Source: Thermus caliditerrae (GTDB taxonomy: Bacteria > Deinococcota > Deinococci > Deinococcales > Thermaceae). From it: a stretch of 64,000 nucleotides of DNA. The stretch is taken from positions 15,395 through 79,394 of the forward strand of contig NZ_JAKEDT010000004.1 in NCBI RefSeq assembly GCF_021462525.1, written 5' to 3'. Every line of letters begins with the position of its first letter. Position 1 is the stretch's first letter. The translations under genes were made by a program, and so were the position numbers. Positions 18,598-27,927 of the stretch are shown here, piece by piece. The notes beneath the pieces were generated by a model. That model was given only the letters and a program-made list of their open reading frames with translations. It ran no database searches and was not told the origin of the DNA.

Positions 18598-19434
18598 GTG
18601 GAACTTGGCCTCGTGACCGACACCGCGGCGGACCTCTCCCCCAAGGTGCTCCAGGAGGAGGCGGTGGGGCTCGTGCCCATCTACGTGCACCTCATGGGGC
18701 GCCGCTACAAGGATTGGCAGGAACTCACCCCCGACGCCCTCTACCAGGCCATGCGGGCGGGGGCGGAGCCGGTGACCGAGCCCCCGGGGGTGGAGGACTT
18801 CGCCGAGATCTACGAGCGCTACCTCCAGGTCTACGACCGCTTGCTGTCCATCCATGTCTCGGGCGAGCTCTCCAAGACGGTGGAAAGGGCGCGGGAAGCG
18901 GCTTTGAAGGTGGCCCCCACCCGTATCCGGGTGGTGGACTCAGGTATGGTCTCGGCGGGCCTGGGGGCCATGGTCCTCCGGGCGGTGGAGATGCTTAGGC
19001 GAGGGGCGGAGGAGGAGGCCATCGTGCGGGAGATGGAGAGGATGCGCCGCTCCAGCCTCTACTTCAGCGTGGCCGACCTCTCGCACCTGGCCAGGAACGG
19101 CCGCCTGCCCCGCTTTGGGGAGGTGGTGGGGAACCTCCTGGGCCTGAGGCCCATCCTGCGCATCGAGAAGGGGCATATTCGCTTTTTGCGGGTGGCCCGG
19201 GAGAATGCGGTGCCCGAGGCTTTGGCCCGGCTGGTGCTGGAGGAGTTCCAGGGGCGTTCGGCCCGCATCACCATCGCCCATACCGATGCCAGGAGTGAGT
19301 GGCTGGAAGGGCTAAAGAGAAACTTGGAAGGCGCCTTGCGCCTCGAGCGGGGCCGCATCACCCGCTCCGGGGCCACCATCGCCGCCAACGTGGGCCTGGG
19401 GGCTTTGGCGGTCCACGCCTACGCGGTAGAATAG
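18598..19434 (+). CDS. DegV family fatty-acid-binding protein (278 aa)
   Basis: Starts LGLVTDTAADLSPKV, the DegV signature region. Other conserved parts are the hydroxyl pair around LSIHVSGELSKTVERA and the linker RLPRFGEVVGNLLGLRPIL. DegV/FakB proteins bind one fatty acid and can present it to FakA for phosphorylation; no fakA is in this window. I prefer GTG 18598 over ATG 18589 because TATAAG sits just upstream and the alignment to the family begins there. It is followed by mfd after 25 bp, so co-transcription is likely. Confidence 0.88.
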   Translation: MELGLVTDTAADLSPKVLQEEAVGLVPIYVHLMGRRYKDWQELTPDALYQAMRAGAEPVTEPPGVEDFAEIYERYLQVYDRLLSIHVSGELSKTVERAREAALKVAPTRIRVVDSGMVSAGLGAMVLRAVEMLRRGAEEEAIVREMERMRRSSLYFSVADLSHLARNGRLPRFGEVVGNLLGLRPILRIEKGHIRFLRVARENAVPEALARLVLEEFQGRSARITIAHTDARSEWLEGLKRNLEGALRLERGRITRSGATIAANVGLGALAVHAYAVE

Positions 19435-19459
19435 CCTTTGGCCTTTGGGCCTTTAGCCC

Positions 19460-22396
19460 ATGGAAGTCACCCTGGAGAGGCTTTACGGCCACCGCCTGGC
19501 CCTGCCGCAGGTGGTGGCGGCCAGGCTCTTTGCCCAAGAGCGGCCCCCGGCGGTCCTCCTGGCTCCGGAGGACCGGCTCCGCCGCTACCGGGACCTTTCC
19601 GCCTTTGGGGTGCCGGTGTACGTGAACCCGGGCCTCGAGGCCCTGGAGGAAAGGGCCCTTTTCGTCTTCTCCTACGAGGAGGCCCTGGCCCCCTTCCCCG
19701 AGGACCCCACGGCCTGGCGCCTGGTCCTGGAGGTGGGTCGGAGCTACCCTAGGACGGAGCTTTTGGACCGCCTCCTGCGGATGGGCTATGCCCGGGACGA
19801 GGACTACCGGGTGCTGGGGGAGGTTTTGGAGCTGGGGGAGGTGCGCCTGGAGTTTTTCGGGGAGGAGCTGGAAAGGCTTTTGCTGGCGGGAGAGGCGAGG
19901 CGGCGCCACGTCCTCCTGCCCAAGCCGGGGAAGGCGGAGGGCTTCACCTCCAAGAAACTCCGGCACTTTCCCGGGCCCGTCTACCTGGACACCCCCGCCC
20001 TGGCCCCCAAGGACCTTTGGCCCCTCCTCGAGGGGCGCCCCTGGGTGGCCCTGGGGGGCGGGGTGGAGCTTCCCCCTTTGGACCTGGGCGTGCGGCCCCT
20101 CGCCCCCTACCGGGGGAGCCTCAAGGCCCTGGAGAAGGACCTGGGGCGCTGGCTTTCCGAGGGCAAGCGGGTCCACCTCTTCGTGGGCCATGCCCGCACC
20201 CTGGAGTACCTTAGAAGGCGCCTTGCCGCCTTTGACCCCCTGGTGCTGGAGCGCTTCCCCGGACCCAAGGGGAGGCTTTCCCTGGTACCTGGCCCTTTTG
20301 AGGGAGGGGCGGAGTGGGGGGAGGAGGTCCTCCTCACCGAGGCCCTGGTCTTCGCCACGGGAAGCGTGCGGGGGCGGCTTAGGGTGGGGGAGGGGCTTTC
20401 CGACCCCGGGGCCCTCGCCCCTGGGGACTTCCTCATCCACCCCGATCACGGCATCGGCCAGTACCTGGGCCTGGAAACCCGGGAGGTCCTGGGGGCCAAG
20501 CGGGATTACCTGGTGCTGCGCTACAAGGGGGAGGGGAAGCTATACCTACCGGTGGAGCAGCTCCCCCTTCTCAAGCGCCATCCCGGCACCACGGATGACC
20601 CTCCGGAACTTTCTTCCCTGGGCAAAGGGGAGTGGCAGCGGCTTAGGGAGAAGGCCAGGAAGGATGTGGAGGAGTTGGCGGCACGGCTTCTCGTCCTCCA
20701 GGCCAAGCGCAAGGCCACCCCGGGCCGGGCCTTTCCCCCCTTGCCCGATTGGGACCCCTTGGTGGAGAGGGGCTTCCCCTATGAGCTCACCCCCGACCAG
20801 CGGCAGGCCCTGGAGGAGGTTTTGCGGGACCTCGAGGCCCCCTACCCCATGGACCGCCTGGTTTCCGGGGACGTGGGCTTCGGCAAGACCGAGGTGGCCC
20901 TAAGGGCCGCCCACCGGGTGGTGGGGCACGGGGCCCAGGTGGCCCTCTTGGTGCCCACCACCCTCCTGGCCGAGCAGCACGGGAAGACCTTCCGCGAGCG
21001 CTTCGCCGGGCTTCCCGTGCGCATCGGGGTGCTTTCCCGCTTCACCCCCCCCAAGGAGGAGGAGGCCATCCTGAAGGGCCTGCGGGAGGGAAGCGTGGAC
21101 ATCGTCATCGGCACCCACCGCCTCCTCCAGCCGGACGTGCGCTTCAAGGACCTCGGTCTCCTCATCGTGGACGAGGAGCACCGCTTCGGGGTGGCCCAGA
21201 AGGAAAGGATCCGGGAGCTGAAGGCCGTGGTGGACACCCTTTACCTCTCCGCCACCCCCATTCCCCGTACCCTCTATTCCGCCCTGGTGGGCCTTAAGGA
21301 TCTTTCCAGCATCAAGACCCCTCCCCCGGGCCGGAAGCCCATCCGCACTTTCCTCGCTCCCTTTGATCCCCTATTGGTACGGGAGGCCATCCTCCTGGAA
21401 CTGGAAAGGGGGGGCAAGGTCTTTTACGTGCACGATCGGGTGGCCTCCATAGAGGCGAGGAGGCGTTACCTGGAAAACCTGGTGCCCGAGGCCCGCATTG
21501 GGGTGGTGCACGGCCAGATGCCAGAAGGGCTTGTGGAGGAGACCATGCTCCTCTTCGCCGAGGGGGCCTACGACGTCCTTTTGGCCACCACCCTCATCGA
21601 GTCGGGCCTGGACGTGGGTGAGGCCAATACCATCCTCATTGAGCGGGCCGACCGCCTGGGCCTGGCCACCTTGTACCAGCTCCGGGGCCGGGTGGGGCGG
21701 CGGGAGCAGGAGGCCTACGCCTACCTCTTCCATCCTCCCCGGCTCACCGAGGCGGCGGAGAAGCGCCTTTCGGCCATCGCCGACCTCTCCGACTTGGGAA
21801 GCGGCCACCTCCTGGCGGAAAAGGACATGGAGATAAGGGGCGTGGGGAACCTCCTCGGTCCCGAGCAGCACGGGCACATCCGGGCGCTTTCCCTGGAGGT
21901 CTACACCGAGCTTCTGGAGGAGGCTATCCGCAAGCTCAAGGGGGAGGTGAAGGAGGAAAGGCCCCAGGTGACGGTGGACCTGGCTCTCTCCGCCCGGCTT
22001 CCCGCGGAGTATGTGCCGAGCCTCGAGGCCCGAAGCCGCTACTATAGCCGCTTCGCCGAGGCCAAGAGCCTGGCCGAGGTCGCCCGGTTGGTGCGGGAGC
22101 TCAAGGAGCGTTACGGGCCCCTTCCCGAGGAGGCGGAGAACTTCGTCCAGCTCACCCGGCTCCGCCTGGTGGCCCAGAGGAAAGGGGTGCTCTCCCTCAC
22201 CGAGGACCTCACCCACCTCCAGGCGGTCTTCCCCCGCTGGCCCCTGGACTACGACGCCAAGGCCTTGCGCCAACTGCCCTTCCGGGTGGAGCTCACCCAG
22301 TACCCCCCCGGCTTCCGCCTGGAGAAGAAGGGGTTAAAGCCCCGGGAGTACCCCGAGGCCCTCCTGCAGGCGCTCTACCTCTTCGCCGACCGCTAG
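19460..22396 (+). CDS. mfd: Transcription-repair coupling factor Mfd
   Basis: ATP-dependent translocase that removes stalled RNA polymerase and recruits UvrA. At 978 aa it is much shorter than E. coli Mfd (about 1148 aa), with a reduced N-terminal UvrB-like region; the T. thermophilus protein has the same length as I recall. The RNAP-interacting domain is near residue 310-390 (PGDFLIHPDHGIGQYLGLE). The RecG-like helicase shows SGDVGFGKTEVALRA (Walker A), VDEEHRFG (DEEH box), SATPIPRTL and the TRG/QLRGRVGRREQEAYAY region. The C-terminal TRCF domain ends the protein. Its TAG overlaps the stop of the convergent lipoprotein gene. Confidence 0.96.
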   Translation: MEVTLERLYGHRLALPQVVAARLFAQERPPAVLLAPEDRLRRYRDLSAFGVPVYVNPGLEALEERALFVFSYEEALAPFPEDPTAWRLVLEVGRSYPRTELLDRLLRMGYARDEDYRVLGEVLELGEVRLEFFGEELERLLLAGEARRRHVLLPKPGKAEGFTSKKLRHFPGPVYLDTPALAPKDLWPLLEGRPWVALGGGVELPPLDLGVRPLAPYRGSLKALEKDLGRWLSEGKRVHLFVGHARTLEYLRRRLAAFDPLVLERFPGPKGRLSLVPGPFEGGAEWGEEVLLTEALVFATGSVRGRLRVGEGLSDPGALAPGDFLIHPDHGIGQYLGLETREVLGAKRDYLVLRYKGEGKLYLPVEQLPLLKRHPGTTDDPPELSSLGKGEWQRLREKARKDVEELAARLLVLQAKRKATPGRAFPPLPDWDPLVERGFPYELTPDQRQALEEVLRDLEAPYPMDRLVSGDVGFGKTEVALRAAHRVVGHGAQVALLVPTTLLAEQHGKTFRERFAGLPVRIGVLSRFTPPKEEEAILKGLREGSVDIVIGTHRLLQPDVRFKDLGLLIVDEEHRFGVAQKERIRELKAVVDTLYLSATPIPRTLYSALVGLKDLSSIKTPPPGRKPIRTFLAPFDPLLVREAILLELERGGKVFYVHDRVASIEARRRYLENLVPEARIGVVHGQMPEGLVEETMLLFAEGAYDVLLATTLIESGLDVGEANTILIERADRLGLATLYQLRGRVGRREQEAYAYLFHPPRLTEAAEKRLSAIADLSDLGSGHLLAEKDMEIRGVGNLLGPEQHGHIRALSLEVYTELLEEAIRKLKGEVKEERPQVTVDLALSARLPAEYVPSLEARSRYYSRFAEAKSLAEVARLVRELKERYGPLPEEAENFVQLTRLRLVAQRKGVLSLTEDLTHLQAVFPRWPLDYDAKALRQLPFRVELTQYPPGFRLEKKGLKPREYPEALLQALYLFADR

Positions 22397-22947
22397 GGGT
22401 TGGGGATGAGGTTGAAAAGCTTCAGGCGCAGGACCACCTCCCCTTGCGTGAGGGTGTAGTCCACCTTCTCCCCGCTCAGGTTCAAGCGGGCCCCGATGCG
22501 GAAGCTCCCCGCCTTCACCAGGTCAAAGGCGGGGTTGCCGGGGGCCAGGTCCAGGGAAAGGTCCAGGGTTCCCGTGGTCCCGGGGTCGAGGGTGAGGCTT
22601 ACCCTTTTGGCCTCCAGGTCCCCGTCCACGCCATCGTAGAGGTTGGTGTCCCCTTCCGGGCCCATGCGCACCTCGAGGTCCACCTGCGCGGGAAGGGTGC
22701 CCGTGTTGGCGACCTCCGCCTTGACCCTGACCGTCCCCTCCAGCAGGGCCTCCGCCCCAGGAACGGGAACGAGCTGGCCCGCGGGGTCATCGGGGACCTG
22801 TACCTCAGCGGTGGTGAGGTCCAGGGTGCCGGAGCGGTTGGCCTCGGGCACGAAGCTCAGGAAGTCCACCTCGATGCGGTGGACGGTGTGGCCGCTGCAG
22901 GCGGCCAGGGCCAGAAGGAGCGTGGTGAGCATCAGGAAGCGCTTCAT
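22393..22947 (-). CDS. Small exported lipoprotein (184 aa)
   Basis: A type II signal peptide with lipobox LLALAACS (Cys17) predicts a lipid-anchored periplasmic or outer-membrane protein. The mature part alternates beta strands (FLSFVPEANRSGTLDLT, TGTLDLSLDLAPG) and looks like an immunoglobulin-type or LEA-2-like sandwich. I do not recognise a named family. A good GGAGGAGAT precedes the ATG, and the gene lies 12 bp after the FadL/PorV-like gene on the same strand, so the two are likely co-transcribed and may act together in the outer membrane. Confidence 0.8.
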   Translation of the reverse strand: MKRFLMLTTLLLALAACSGHTVHRIEVDFLSFVPEANRSGTLDLTTAEVQVPDDPAGQLVPVPGAEALLEGTVRVKAEVANTGTLPAQVDLEVRMGPEGDTNLYDGVDGDLEAKRVSLTLDPGTTGTLDLSLDLAPGNPAFDLVKAGSFRIGARLNLSGEKVDYTLTQGEVVLRLKLFNLIPNP

Positions 22948-22959
22948 GATCTCCTCCCT

Positions 22960-24306
22960 TTAGAAACCTACGGCCAAGGCCAGGCCGTAGACGGTTCCCC
23001 CCACCAAAGGCGCCTGGTGGGTGGTGAGGGCCAGGTCCAGGGTCACGGCTTCCAGGTTCAAGCCCGCCCCTAGGCCGAAGCGGAGGCCGCCCTCCACTCC
23101 CAGGCCGGTGCGCAGGGCCACGGGGCCCAGGGCGTACTCCAGGCCCAGGTGGAAGGCAGGGGCGGTGGCCCCGAAGCTGGCGTCGGCGGCCAACAGAAGC
23201 TCGCCCACCTCGAGGGGCAGGCGGTAGGCGCCGTTTAGGAAGAAGGCGGGTGCGGAAAAGCCCGAGCGCCGGGTAGTGGGGGTGCGGGTTTCGTGGCCGT
23301 CTTTCACCTCTACTTCTACCCCGCTCCACTGGCTGAAGCCCAGGAGGTTCCGCACCCCGAGGCCAAAGGCGTACTGCCCTCCGTCCACGGCCACCCCCAG
23401 GTCGGCCCGTACCCCATAGCCCAAGCCGCTTCCGCCCAAGCCGAGGGAGCTTTCCAGGTACTCGGGGTAGCTGATGAAGTACCGCACCTCGTAGCTGGCT
23501 CCGTTCACGTTGCCGTCCGGGTCAAAGGTGGGCCGGGCCTTGCCCGAAGCCTCCACATACCCCAGGCCGTAAAAGCCCTCACCCCGCGCCCCCAGGTACA
23601 CCCGGCCCAAGCCGGGCACCTCCGGGAGGGGGGTGGAGAACCCCAGGGCCAGGCTTACCCCTGAGGCGAAGCTCCCGCCAGCTTCCAGGTAGCAGGGGGA
23701 GGGATCGCTGGCCTTGCAGGGGTTTAGGGATCCTCCCGCCAGCGCCTGGGCCAGCTCCGGGCTGGGCAGCACCCGTACGCCCTGCGTGCCCACGAAGGGA
23801 CCAAAGGCGAGGTAGGTTCCTGGTCCAAGCTCCACGCCGATGGGTAGGAAGGGGGAGGGGATCAGGGCGGTGGGTTTCTCCGGGACCGCGCCCACCTGGA
23901 ACGTGGGCATGAGGTTGTTGCCGCGTCCATCCGTCAGGCTGAGCCCCTCAGCGCTCAGGCGGAAGACCACCTCGTCGGGGCTCCGGGCGGGGTTTAGGAG
24001 GAAGCTTCCCAGGTGAGAGGCCTGGTCGTAGAAGCTCAGGAGGTCGAAGGAGGTGCGAAAAGCGTTGGGATCAGTGAGGTAAGTGAAGGGGCTGGTGTCG
24101 CTGAAGGCGGGCAGGAACCGCAAGAGCCCTACCGGGAGGGCAAGCCCTTCGCGCCCCCAGGTGTCGGGGAAAGCGGCGTAGGCGGGGTTGCTGCCGGCAA
24201 ACGAGGGGCCCGGCAGGGCGACCCCGCCCATCCCCAGGCTGCGCACGCCCTGCGCCAGCCCGGCTCCTAGAAGGCTAAGCGTCAAAAGGACCGCGAGCTT
24301 TTTCAT
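22960..24306 (-). CDS. FadL/PorV-like outer-membrane beta-barrel protein (448 aa)
   Basis: A signal peptide (MKKLAVLLTLSLLGAGLAQ) is followed by GVRSLGMGGVALPGPSFAGSNPAY, the G-M-G-G...NPA hallmark at the mature N-terminus of FadL/PorV-type barrels. The remainder is alternating amphipathic strands with Gly-rich turns, ending in a C-terminal Phe (VYGLALAVGF), as outer-membrane barrels do. It is divergent from the fadNAE beta-oxidation operon, so uptake of long-chain fatty acids or other hydrophobic carbon is a fair inference, not proven. A TTGACG-17-TAGATT promoter lies upstream. Confidence 0.75.
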   Translation of the reverse strand: MKKLAVLLTLSLLGAGLAQGVRSLGMGGVALPGPSFAGSNPAYAAFPDTWGREGLALPVGLLRFLPAFSDTSPFTYLTDPNAFRTSFDLLSFYDQASHLGSFLLNPARSPDEVVFRLSAEGLSLTDGRGNNLMPTFQVGAVPEKPTALIPSPFLPIGVELGPGTYLAFGPFVGTQGVRVLPSPELAQALAGGSLNPCKASDPSPCYLEAGGSFASGVSLALGFSTPLPEVPGLGRVYLGARGEGFYGLGYVEASGKARPTFDPDGNVNGASYEVRYFISYPEYLESSLGLGGSGLGYGVRADLGVAVDGGQYAFGLGVRNLLGFSQWSGVEVEVKDGHETRTPTTRRSGFSAPAFFLNGAYRLPLEVGELLLAADASFGATAPAFHLGLEYALGPVALRTGLGVEGGLRFGLGAGLNLEAVTLDLALTTHQAPLVGGTVYGLALAVGF

Positions 24307-24315
24307 AGCACCCGC

Positions 24316-24344
24316 AATCTACCTCGGGGCCGTCCCCGCGTCAA
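24316..24344 (-). promoter_or_regulatory. Promoter of the outer-membrane protein/lipoprotein pair
   Basis: On the minus strand -35 TTGACG (24339-24344), 17-bp spacer, -10 TAGATT (24316-24321), then 9 nt to the ATG at 24306. It lies back-to-back with the fadN promoter. Confidence 0.65.
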
Positions 24345-24359
24345 TCGGGATGTCCAAGA

Positions 24360-24382
24360 CCCCCTTTGACACCCAAGGGGGG
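24360..24382. promoter_or_regulatory. Inverted repeat over the fadN -35: possible operator
   Basis: CCCCCTT (24360-24366) and AAGGGGG (24375-24381) form a 7-bp dyad with an 8-bp spacer that contains most of the -35 hexamer. A repressor bound here would block the fadN promoter. It could be the site of a FadR/PaaR-type acyl-CoA-responsive repressor, but I cannot match it to a published consensus. Confidence 0.35.
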
Positions 24383-24394
24383 CTGGCGTAAACT
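24366..24394 (+). promoter_or_regulatory. Promoter of the fadNAE operon
   Basis: Perfect -35 TTGACA (24366-24371), 17-bp spacer, -10 TAAACT (24389-24394). Predicted transcription start is near 24401, giving an 18-nt leader that carries the Shine-Dalgarno AAGGAGGT (24407-24414) in front of ATG 24419. It is one of the best housekeeping-type promoters in the window. Confidence 0.75.
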
Positions 24395-24418
24395 TTGACT
24401 CAGTATAAGGAGGTGGCC

Positions 24419-26710
24419 ATGATCAAGAAGGTAGGCGTGGTGGGCGCGGGAACCATGGGCAGCGGCATCGCCGCCCTGGTGGCCAGCGCCGGGATTCCCG
24501 TGGTCCTCCTGGACATCCCCGGCCAGGAGGACCGGAACGAGCTGGCCAAGCGGGGCCTGGAGCGAGCCCTAAAGGCCAAGCCCGCGGCCTTCATGGACCC
24601 CGACCTGGCCCGGTATGTGGAGATCGGCAACACCGAGGACCACCTGGAGAAGCTCAAGGACTGCGACTGGGTGGTGGAGGCCATCATCGAGAAGTCGGAG
24701 CCTAAGCGGGCTCTCTACGAAAGACTGGAAAGGCTCCTGAAGCCCACGGCCATCGTGAGCTCCAACACCAGCGGCATCCCCATGCAGGTGCTCCTCGAGG
24801 GGCGCTCCGAGGCTTTCCGTCGGCGCTTCCTGGGCACCCACTTCTTCAACCCTCCCCGGTACCTGCACCTCCTGGAGCTCATCCCCACCCCGGAAACGGC
24901 GCCCGAGGTCTTAAGGGAAATCCAGCGCTTTGGTGAGCGCATCCTGGGGAAGGGCACGGTGCTGGCCAAGGACCGCCCCGGTTTCATCGCCAACCGCCTG
25001 GGGGTCTACGGGATGGTGCAGGCGGTGCGGCTTATGGAAAAGCATGGCCTCACCATCGACGAGGTGGACGCCCTCACCGGGCCCCTTCTGGGCCGGCCCA
25101 ACTCCGCCACCTTCCGCACCGCCGACCTCACGGGGCTGGATGTGCTCAAGCTGGTCACCGAGGAGCTGGCCCACGCCACGGGGGAGGACTTCGCCCTGCC
25201 CGAATGGGTCTTGCGCCTGGTGGCGGAAGGGCGCCTGGGGGAGAAGGCGGGGGCTGGGTTCTACAAGAGGGTTAACGGGGAGATTTACACCCTGGACTAC
25301 CGCACCCTCGAGTACGTGCCCCGGACCAAGGTGGACCTGCCCGAGCTGAAGGCCCTGCGGGACCTGCCTCTTCCTGAGCGGCTCCAAGGGGCCCTGAAGC
25401 TTCCTGGGAAGTACGGGGCCTTCCTCAGCGAGCTCTTTGCCCGCACCGCCCACTACACCCTGGAGAAGGCCCCTGAGATCGCCTACGACCTGGTGGCGGT
25501 GGACCAGGCCCTGGAGTGGGGTTTTGGCTGGGAAGAAGGTCCTTTCAAGAACATGGACGCCCTGGGCCACGGGCGCCTCGAGGCCCTTTTCGCGGAGCAC
25601 GGCCTTTCCAAGCCCGAGCTTTTGGGCAAGGCCCAGGGAGCCTTCTACCGCAACGGTACCTACCTGGGCTTTGACGGGGGCTACCACCCCCTGCCCAAGC
25701 GGGAAGGGGTTATTTCCCTGAAAGCCCTCAAGTCCGAGGGCAAGACCCTCCTGGAGGGGAAGGAGGCGGCCCTTCTGGACCTCGGGGACGGGGTGGCCCT
25801 CCTGGAGTTCCGCACCAAGATGAACGCCATCGGGGAGGGCGTGATCCGCATGCTCCAGAAGAGCCTGGAGTACGTGGAGGAGAAGGGCTATCTGGGCCTG
25901 GTCCTCGGCAACGAGGACCCCAGGGCCTTCTCCGCCGGGGCCAACCTGGCCCTCATCCTCTCCCTGGCCCAGGAGGGGGACTGGGACGAGCTTTCCTTGG
26001 CGGTGCGGCAGTTCCAGAAGGCCTCCATGTCCCTTCGCTATAGCCCCTTCCCCGTGGTGGTGGCCCCCTTCGGTCTCACTTTGGGGGGCGGCGCCGAGTT
26101 CACCCTGCACGCCGATGCCGTCCAGGCCCACGCCGAGCTCTACATGGGCCTGGTGGAGGCGGGGGTGGGGCTCCTCCCGGCGGGAGGCGGCACCAAGGAG
26201 ATGCTCCTCCGCTTCACCGGGGAGCTTGCCCCCTACGAGGAGGCCGATCCCTTCGAGGGGGTGAAGCGGGCCTTTAACCTCATCGCCTTGGCCAAGACCT
26301 CCACCAGCGCCCTCGAGGCCAAGAAGCTGGGCTTCCTCCGCGACCGGGACCGGATCAGCATGAACCGGGACTTCCTCATCGCCGACGCCAAGCGCCGCGT
26401 CCTGGAGCTCGCCCCTGATTACCGCCCGCCCCTGCCTCCCAAAATCCGCGTGCTGGGGAGCGAGGCTTTGGGCAACCTGCGCTACGCGGTCTGGGCCTTC
26501 CGCGAGGCGGGGGAGATTACGGACCACGACATGCGCATCGGCCTGGAGATCGCTTACGTCCTCTCGGGTGGGGAAGGGGCGTCCAGGGAGGTCTCCGAGT
26601 GGGACCTTCTGGACCTGGAGCGGGAGGCCTTCTTGAAGCTCCTCGGCACCCGGAAGACCCAGGAGCGGATTGCCTACACCTTGAAGACGGGCAAGCCCCT
26701 GAGGAACTGA
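24419..26710 (+). CDS. fadN: 3-hydroxyacyl-CoA dehydrogenase / enoyl-CoA hydratase fusion (FadN-type, 763 aa)
   Basis: Catalyses the middle steps of beta-oxidation. The N-terminal NAD-binding dehydrogenase has KKVGVVGAGTMGSGIAALVA and the HFFNPPRYLHLLELIP and KDRPGFIANRLG motifs. The C-terminal hydratase half (from about residue 455) has FSAGANLALILS, LTLGGGAEFTLHAD and GLVEAGVGLLPAGGG, which hold the oxyanion-hole Gly and catalytic Glu residues. Dehydrogenase-first order and length match Bacillus FadN rather than E. coli FadB. I start at ATG 24419 because AAGGAGGT lies 4 nt before it; an upstream ATG at 24395 falls in the promoter. First gene of fadN-fadA-fadE. Confidence 0.93.
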   Translation: MIKKVGVVGAGTMGSGIAALVASAGIPVVLLDIPGQEDRNELAKRGLERALKAKPAAFMDPDLARYVEIGNTEDHLEKLKDCDWVVEAIIEKSEPKRALYERLERLLKPTAIVSSNTSGIPMQVLLEGRSEAFRRRFLGTHFFNPPRYLHLLELIPTPETAPEVLREIQRFGERILGKGTVLAKDRPGFIANRLGVYGMVQAVRLMEKHGLTIDEVDALTGPLLGRPNSATFRTADLTGLDVLKLVTEELAHATGEDFALPEWVLRLVAEGRLGEKAGAGFYKRVNGEIYTLDYRTLEYVPRTKVDLPELKALRDLPLPERLQGALKLPGKYGAFLSELFARTAHYTLEKAPEIAYDLVAVDQALEWGFGWEEGPFKNMDALGHGRLEALFAEHGLSKPELLGKAQGAFYRNGTYLGFDGGYHPLPKREGVISLKALKSEGKTLLEGKEAALLDLGDGVALLEFRTKMNAIGEGVIRMLQKSLEYVEEKGYLGLVLGNEDPRAFSAGANLALILSLAQEGDWDELSLAVRQFQKASMSLRYSPFPVVVAPFGLTLGGGAEFTLHADAVQAHAELYMGLVEAGVGLLPAGGGTKEMLLRFTGELAPYEEADPFEGVKRAFNLIALAKTSTSALEAKKLGFLRDRDRISMNRDFLIADAKRRVLELAPDYRPPLPPKIRVLGSEALGNLRYAVWAFREAGEITDHDMRIGLEIAYVLSGGEGASREVSEWDLLDLEREAFLKLLGTRKTQERIAYTLKTGKPLRN

Positions 26711-26723
26711 ATGAGGTGAAACC

Positions 26724-27917
26724 ATGCGGGAAGCGGTAATCGTTAGCGCAGTGCGGAGCCCCGTGGCCCGGGGCAAGAAGGATGGGGCCTTGGCCACCCT
26801 CCACCCCGTGGACCTCTCGGCCCAGGTGATGCGGGGAGCGGTGGAGCGCATCGGCCTGGACCCCCGGGAGCTCGAGGACGTCCTTTGGGGTTGCGCCATG
26901 CCCGAGGCGGCGCAGGGGCTCAACATCGCCCGGCTGGCCCTCTTGCGGGCGGGCTTTCCTGTGGAAGTGGCGGGAGCCACTATTAACCGCTTTTGCTCCA
27001 GCGGCCTCCAGACAGTCGCCATGGCCGCCCAGGCGGTGATGACCGGGATGGCGGACGCGGTCTTGGCGGGGGGCGTGGAGATGATGAGCCAGGTGCCCAT
27101 GTCCGGCTTCCACACCCGCCTCCACCCCGACCTCACCCCCACGGAGTGGAGCCCGGAAGCCTACTCCACCTACATCGGCATGGGCTTCACCGCGGAAAGG
27201 GTGGCGGAGCGCTTCGGCATCAGCCGGGAGGACCAGGACCGCTGGGCCTTAAGGAGCCACCAGCGGGCAGCAAAGGCCTGGGCGGAAGGGCGCTTTACCG
27301 AGGTGGTGCCCATCCGGGTGCCCAAGGTGCGCTACCAGGGCACCAAGAAGGTGGTGGAGGAAGCCCTTTTTGAGCGGGACGAGACCGTGCGGCCCGAGAC
27401 CTCCTTGGAGGCTTTGGCCAAGCTCCGGCCCGCCTTCAAGAAGGGGGGCACGGTGACCGCGGGGAACGCCAGCCCCTACTCCGACGGGGCGGCGGCGGTG
27501 GTGGTCATGAGCCGGGAGAAGGCGGAGGCTTTGGGCCTTAAGCCCCTCGCCCGCTTCGTGAGCTTCGCCGTGGCAGGGGTGGAGCCCGACGTGATGGGCA
27601 TCGGCCCCATCAAGGCGGTGCCCAAGGCCCTGGAGCGGGCGGGCCTTACCCTGGACCAGATCGACCTCATCGAGTTCAACGAGGCCTTCGCCGCCCAGGT
27701 GCTGGCGGTGATGCGCACCCTGGGCCTGCCCGAGGAGAAGACCAACGTCAACGGCGGGGCCATCGCCCTGGGCCACCCCTTGGGGGCCACAGGGGCCAAG
27801 CTCACCGCCCAGCTCATTTCGGAGCTGGGGCGGCGGGGCGGAGGGTATGGCTTGGTGACCATGTGCATCGGCGGCGGCATGGGGGCCGCGGGCGTGTTTG
27901 AGGTATATCCGGCGTAA
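26724..27917 (+). CDS. fadA: Acetyl-CoA acyltransferase (thiolase)
   Basis: Cleaves 3-ketoacyl-CoA to acetyl-CoA plus a shortened acyl-CoA. At 397 aa it is normal for the family. Catalytic residues are visible: nucleophile Cys91 in [12 protein letters not shown], His351 in [12 protein letters not shown] and Cys381 in [10 protein letters not shown]. It starts 13 bp after fadN with GAGGTGA before the ATG, and 10 bp separate it from the next gene. The biosynthetic (acetoacetyl-CoA forming) reaction cannot be excluded, but the operon argues for degradation. Confidence 0.95.
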   Translation: MREAVIVSAVRSPVARGKKDGALATLHPVDLSAQVMRGAVERIGLDPRELEDVLWGCAMPEAAQGLNIARLALLRAGFPVEVAGATINRFCSSGLQTVAMAAQAVMTGMADAVLAGGVEMMSQVPMSGFHTRLHPDLTPTEWSPEAYSTYIGMGFTAERVAERFGISREDQDRWALRSHQRAAKAWAEGRFTEVVPIRVPKVRYQGTKKVVEEALFERDETVRPETSLEALAKLRPAFKKGGTVTAGNASPYSDGAAAVVVMSREKAEALGLKPLARFVSFAVAGVEPDVMGIGPIKAVPKALERAGLTLDQIDLIEFNEAFAAQVLAVMRTLGLPEEKTNVNGGAIALGHPLGATGAKLTAQLISELGRRGGGYGLVTMCIGGGMGAAGVFEVYPA

Positions 27918-27927
27918 GGAGGCCAAG

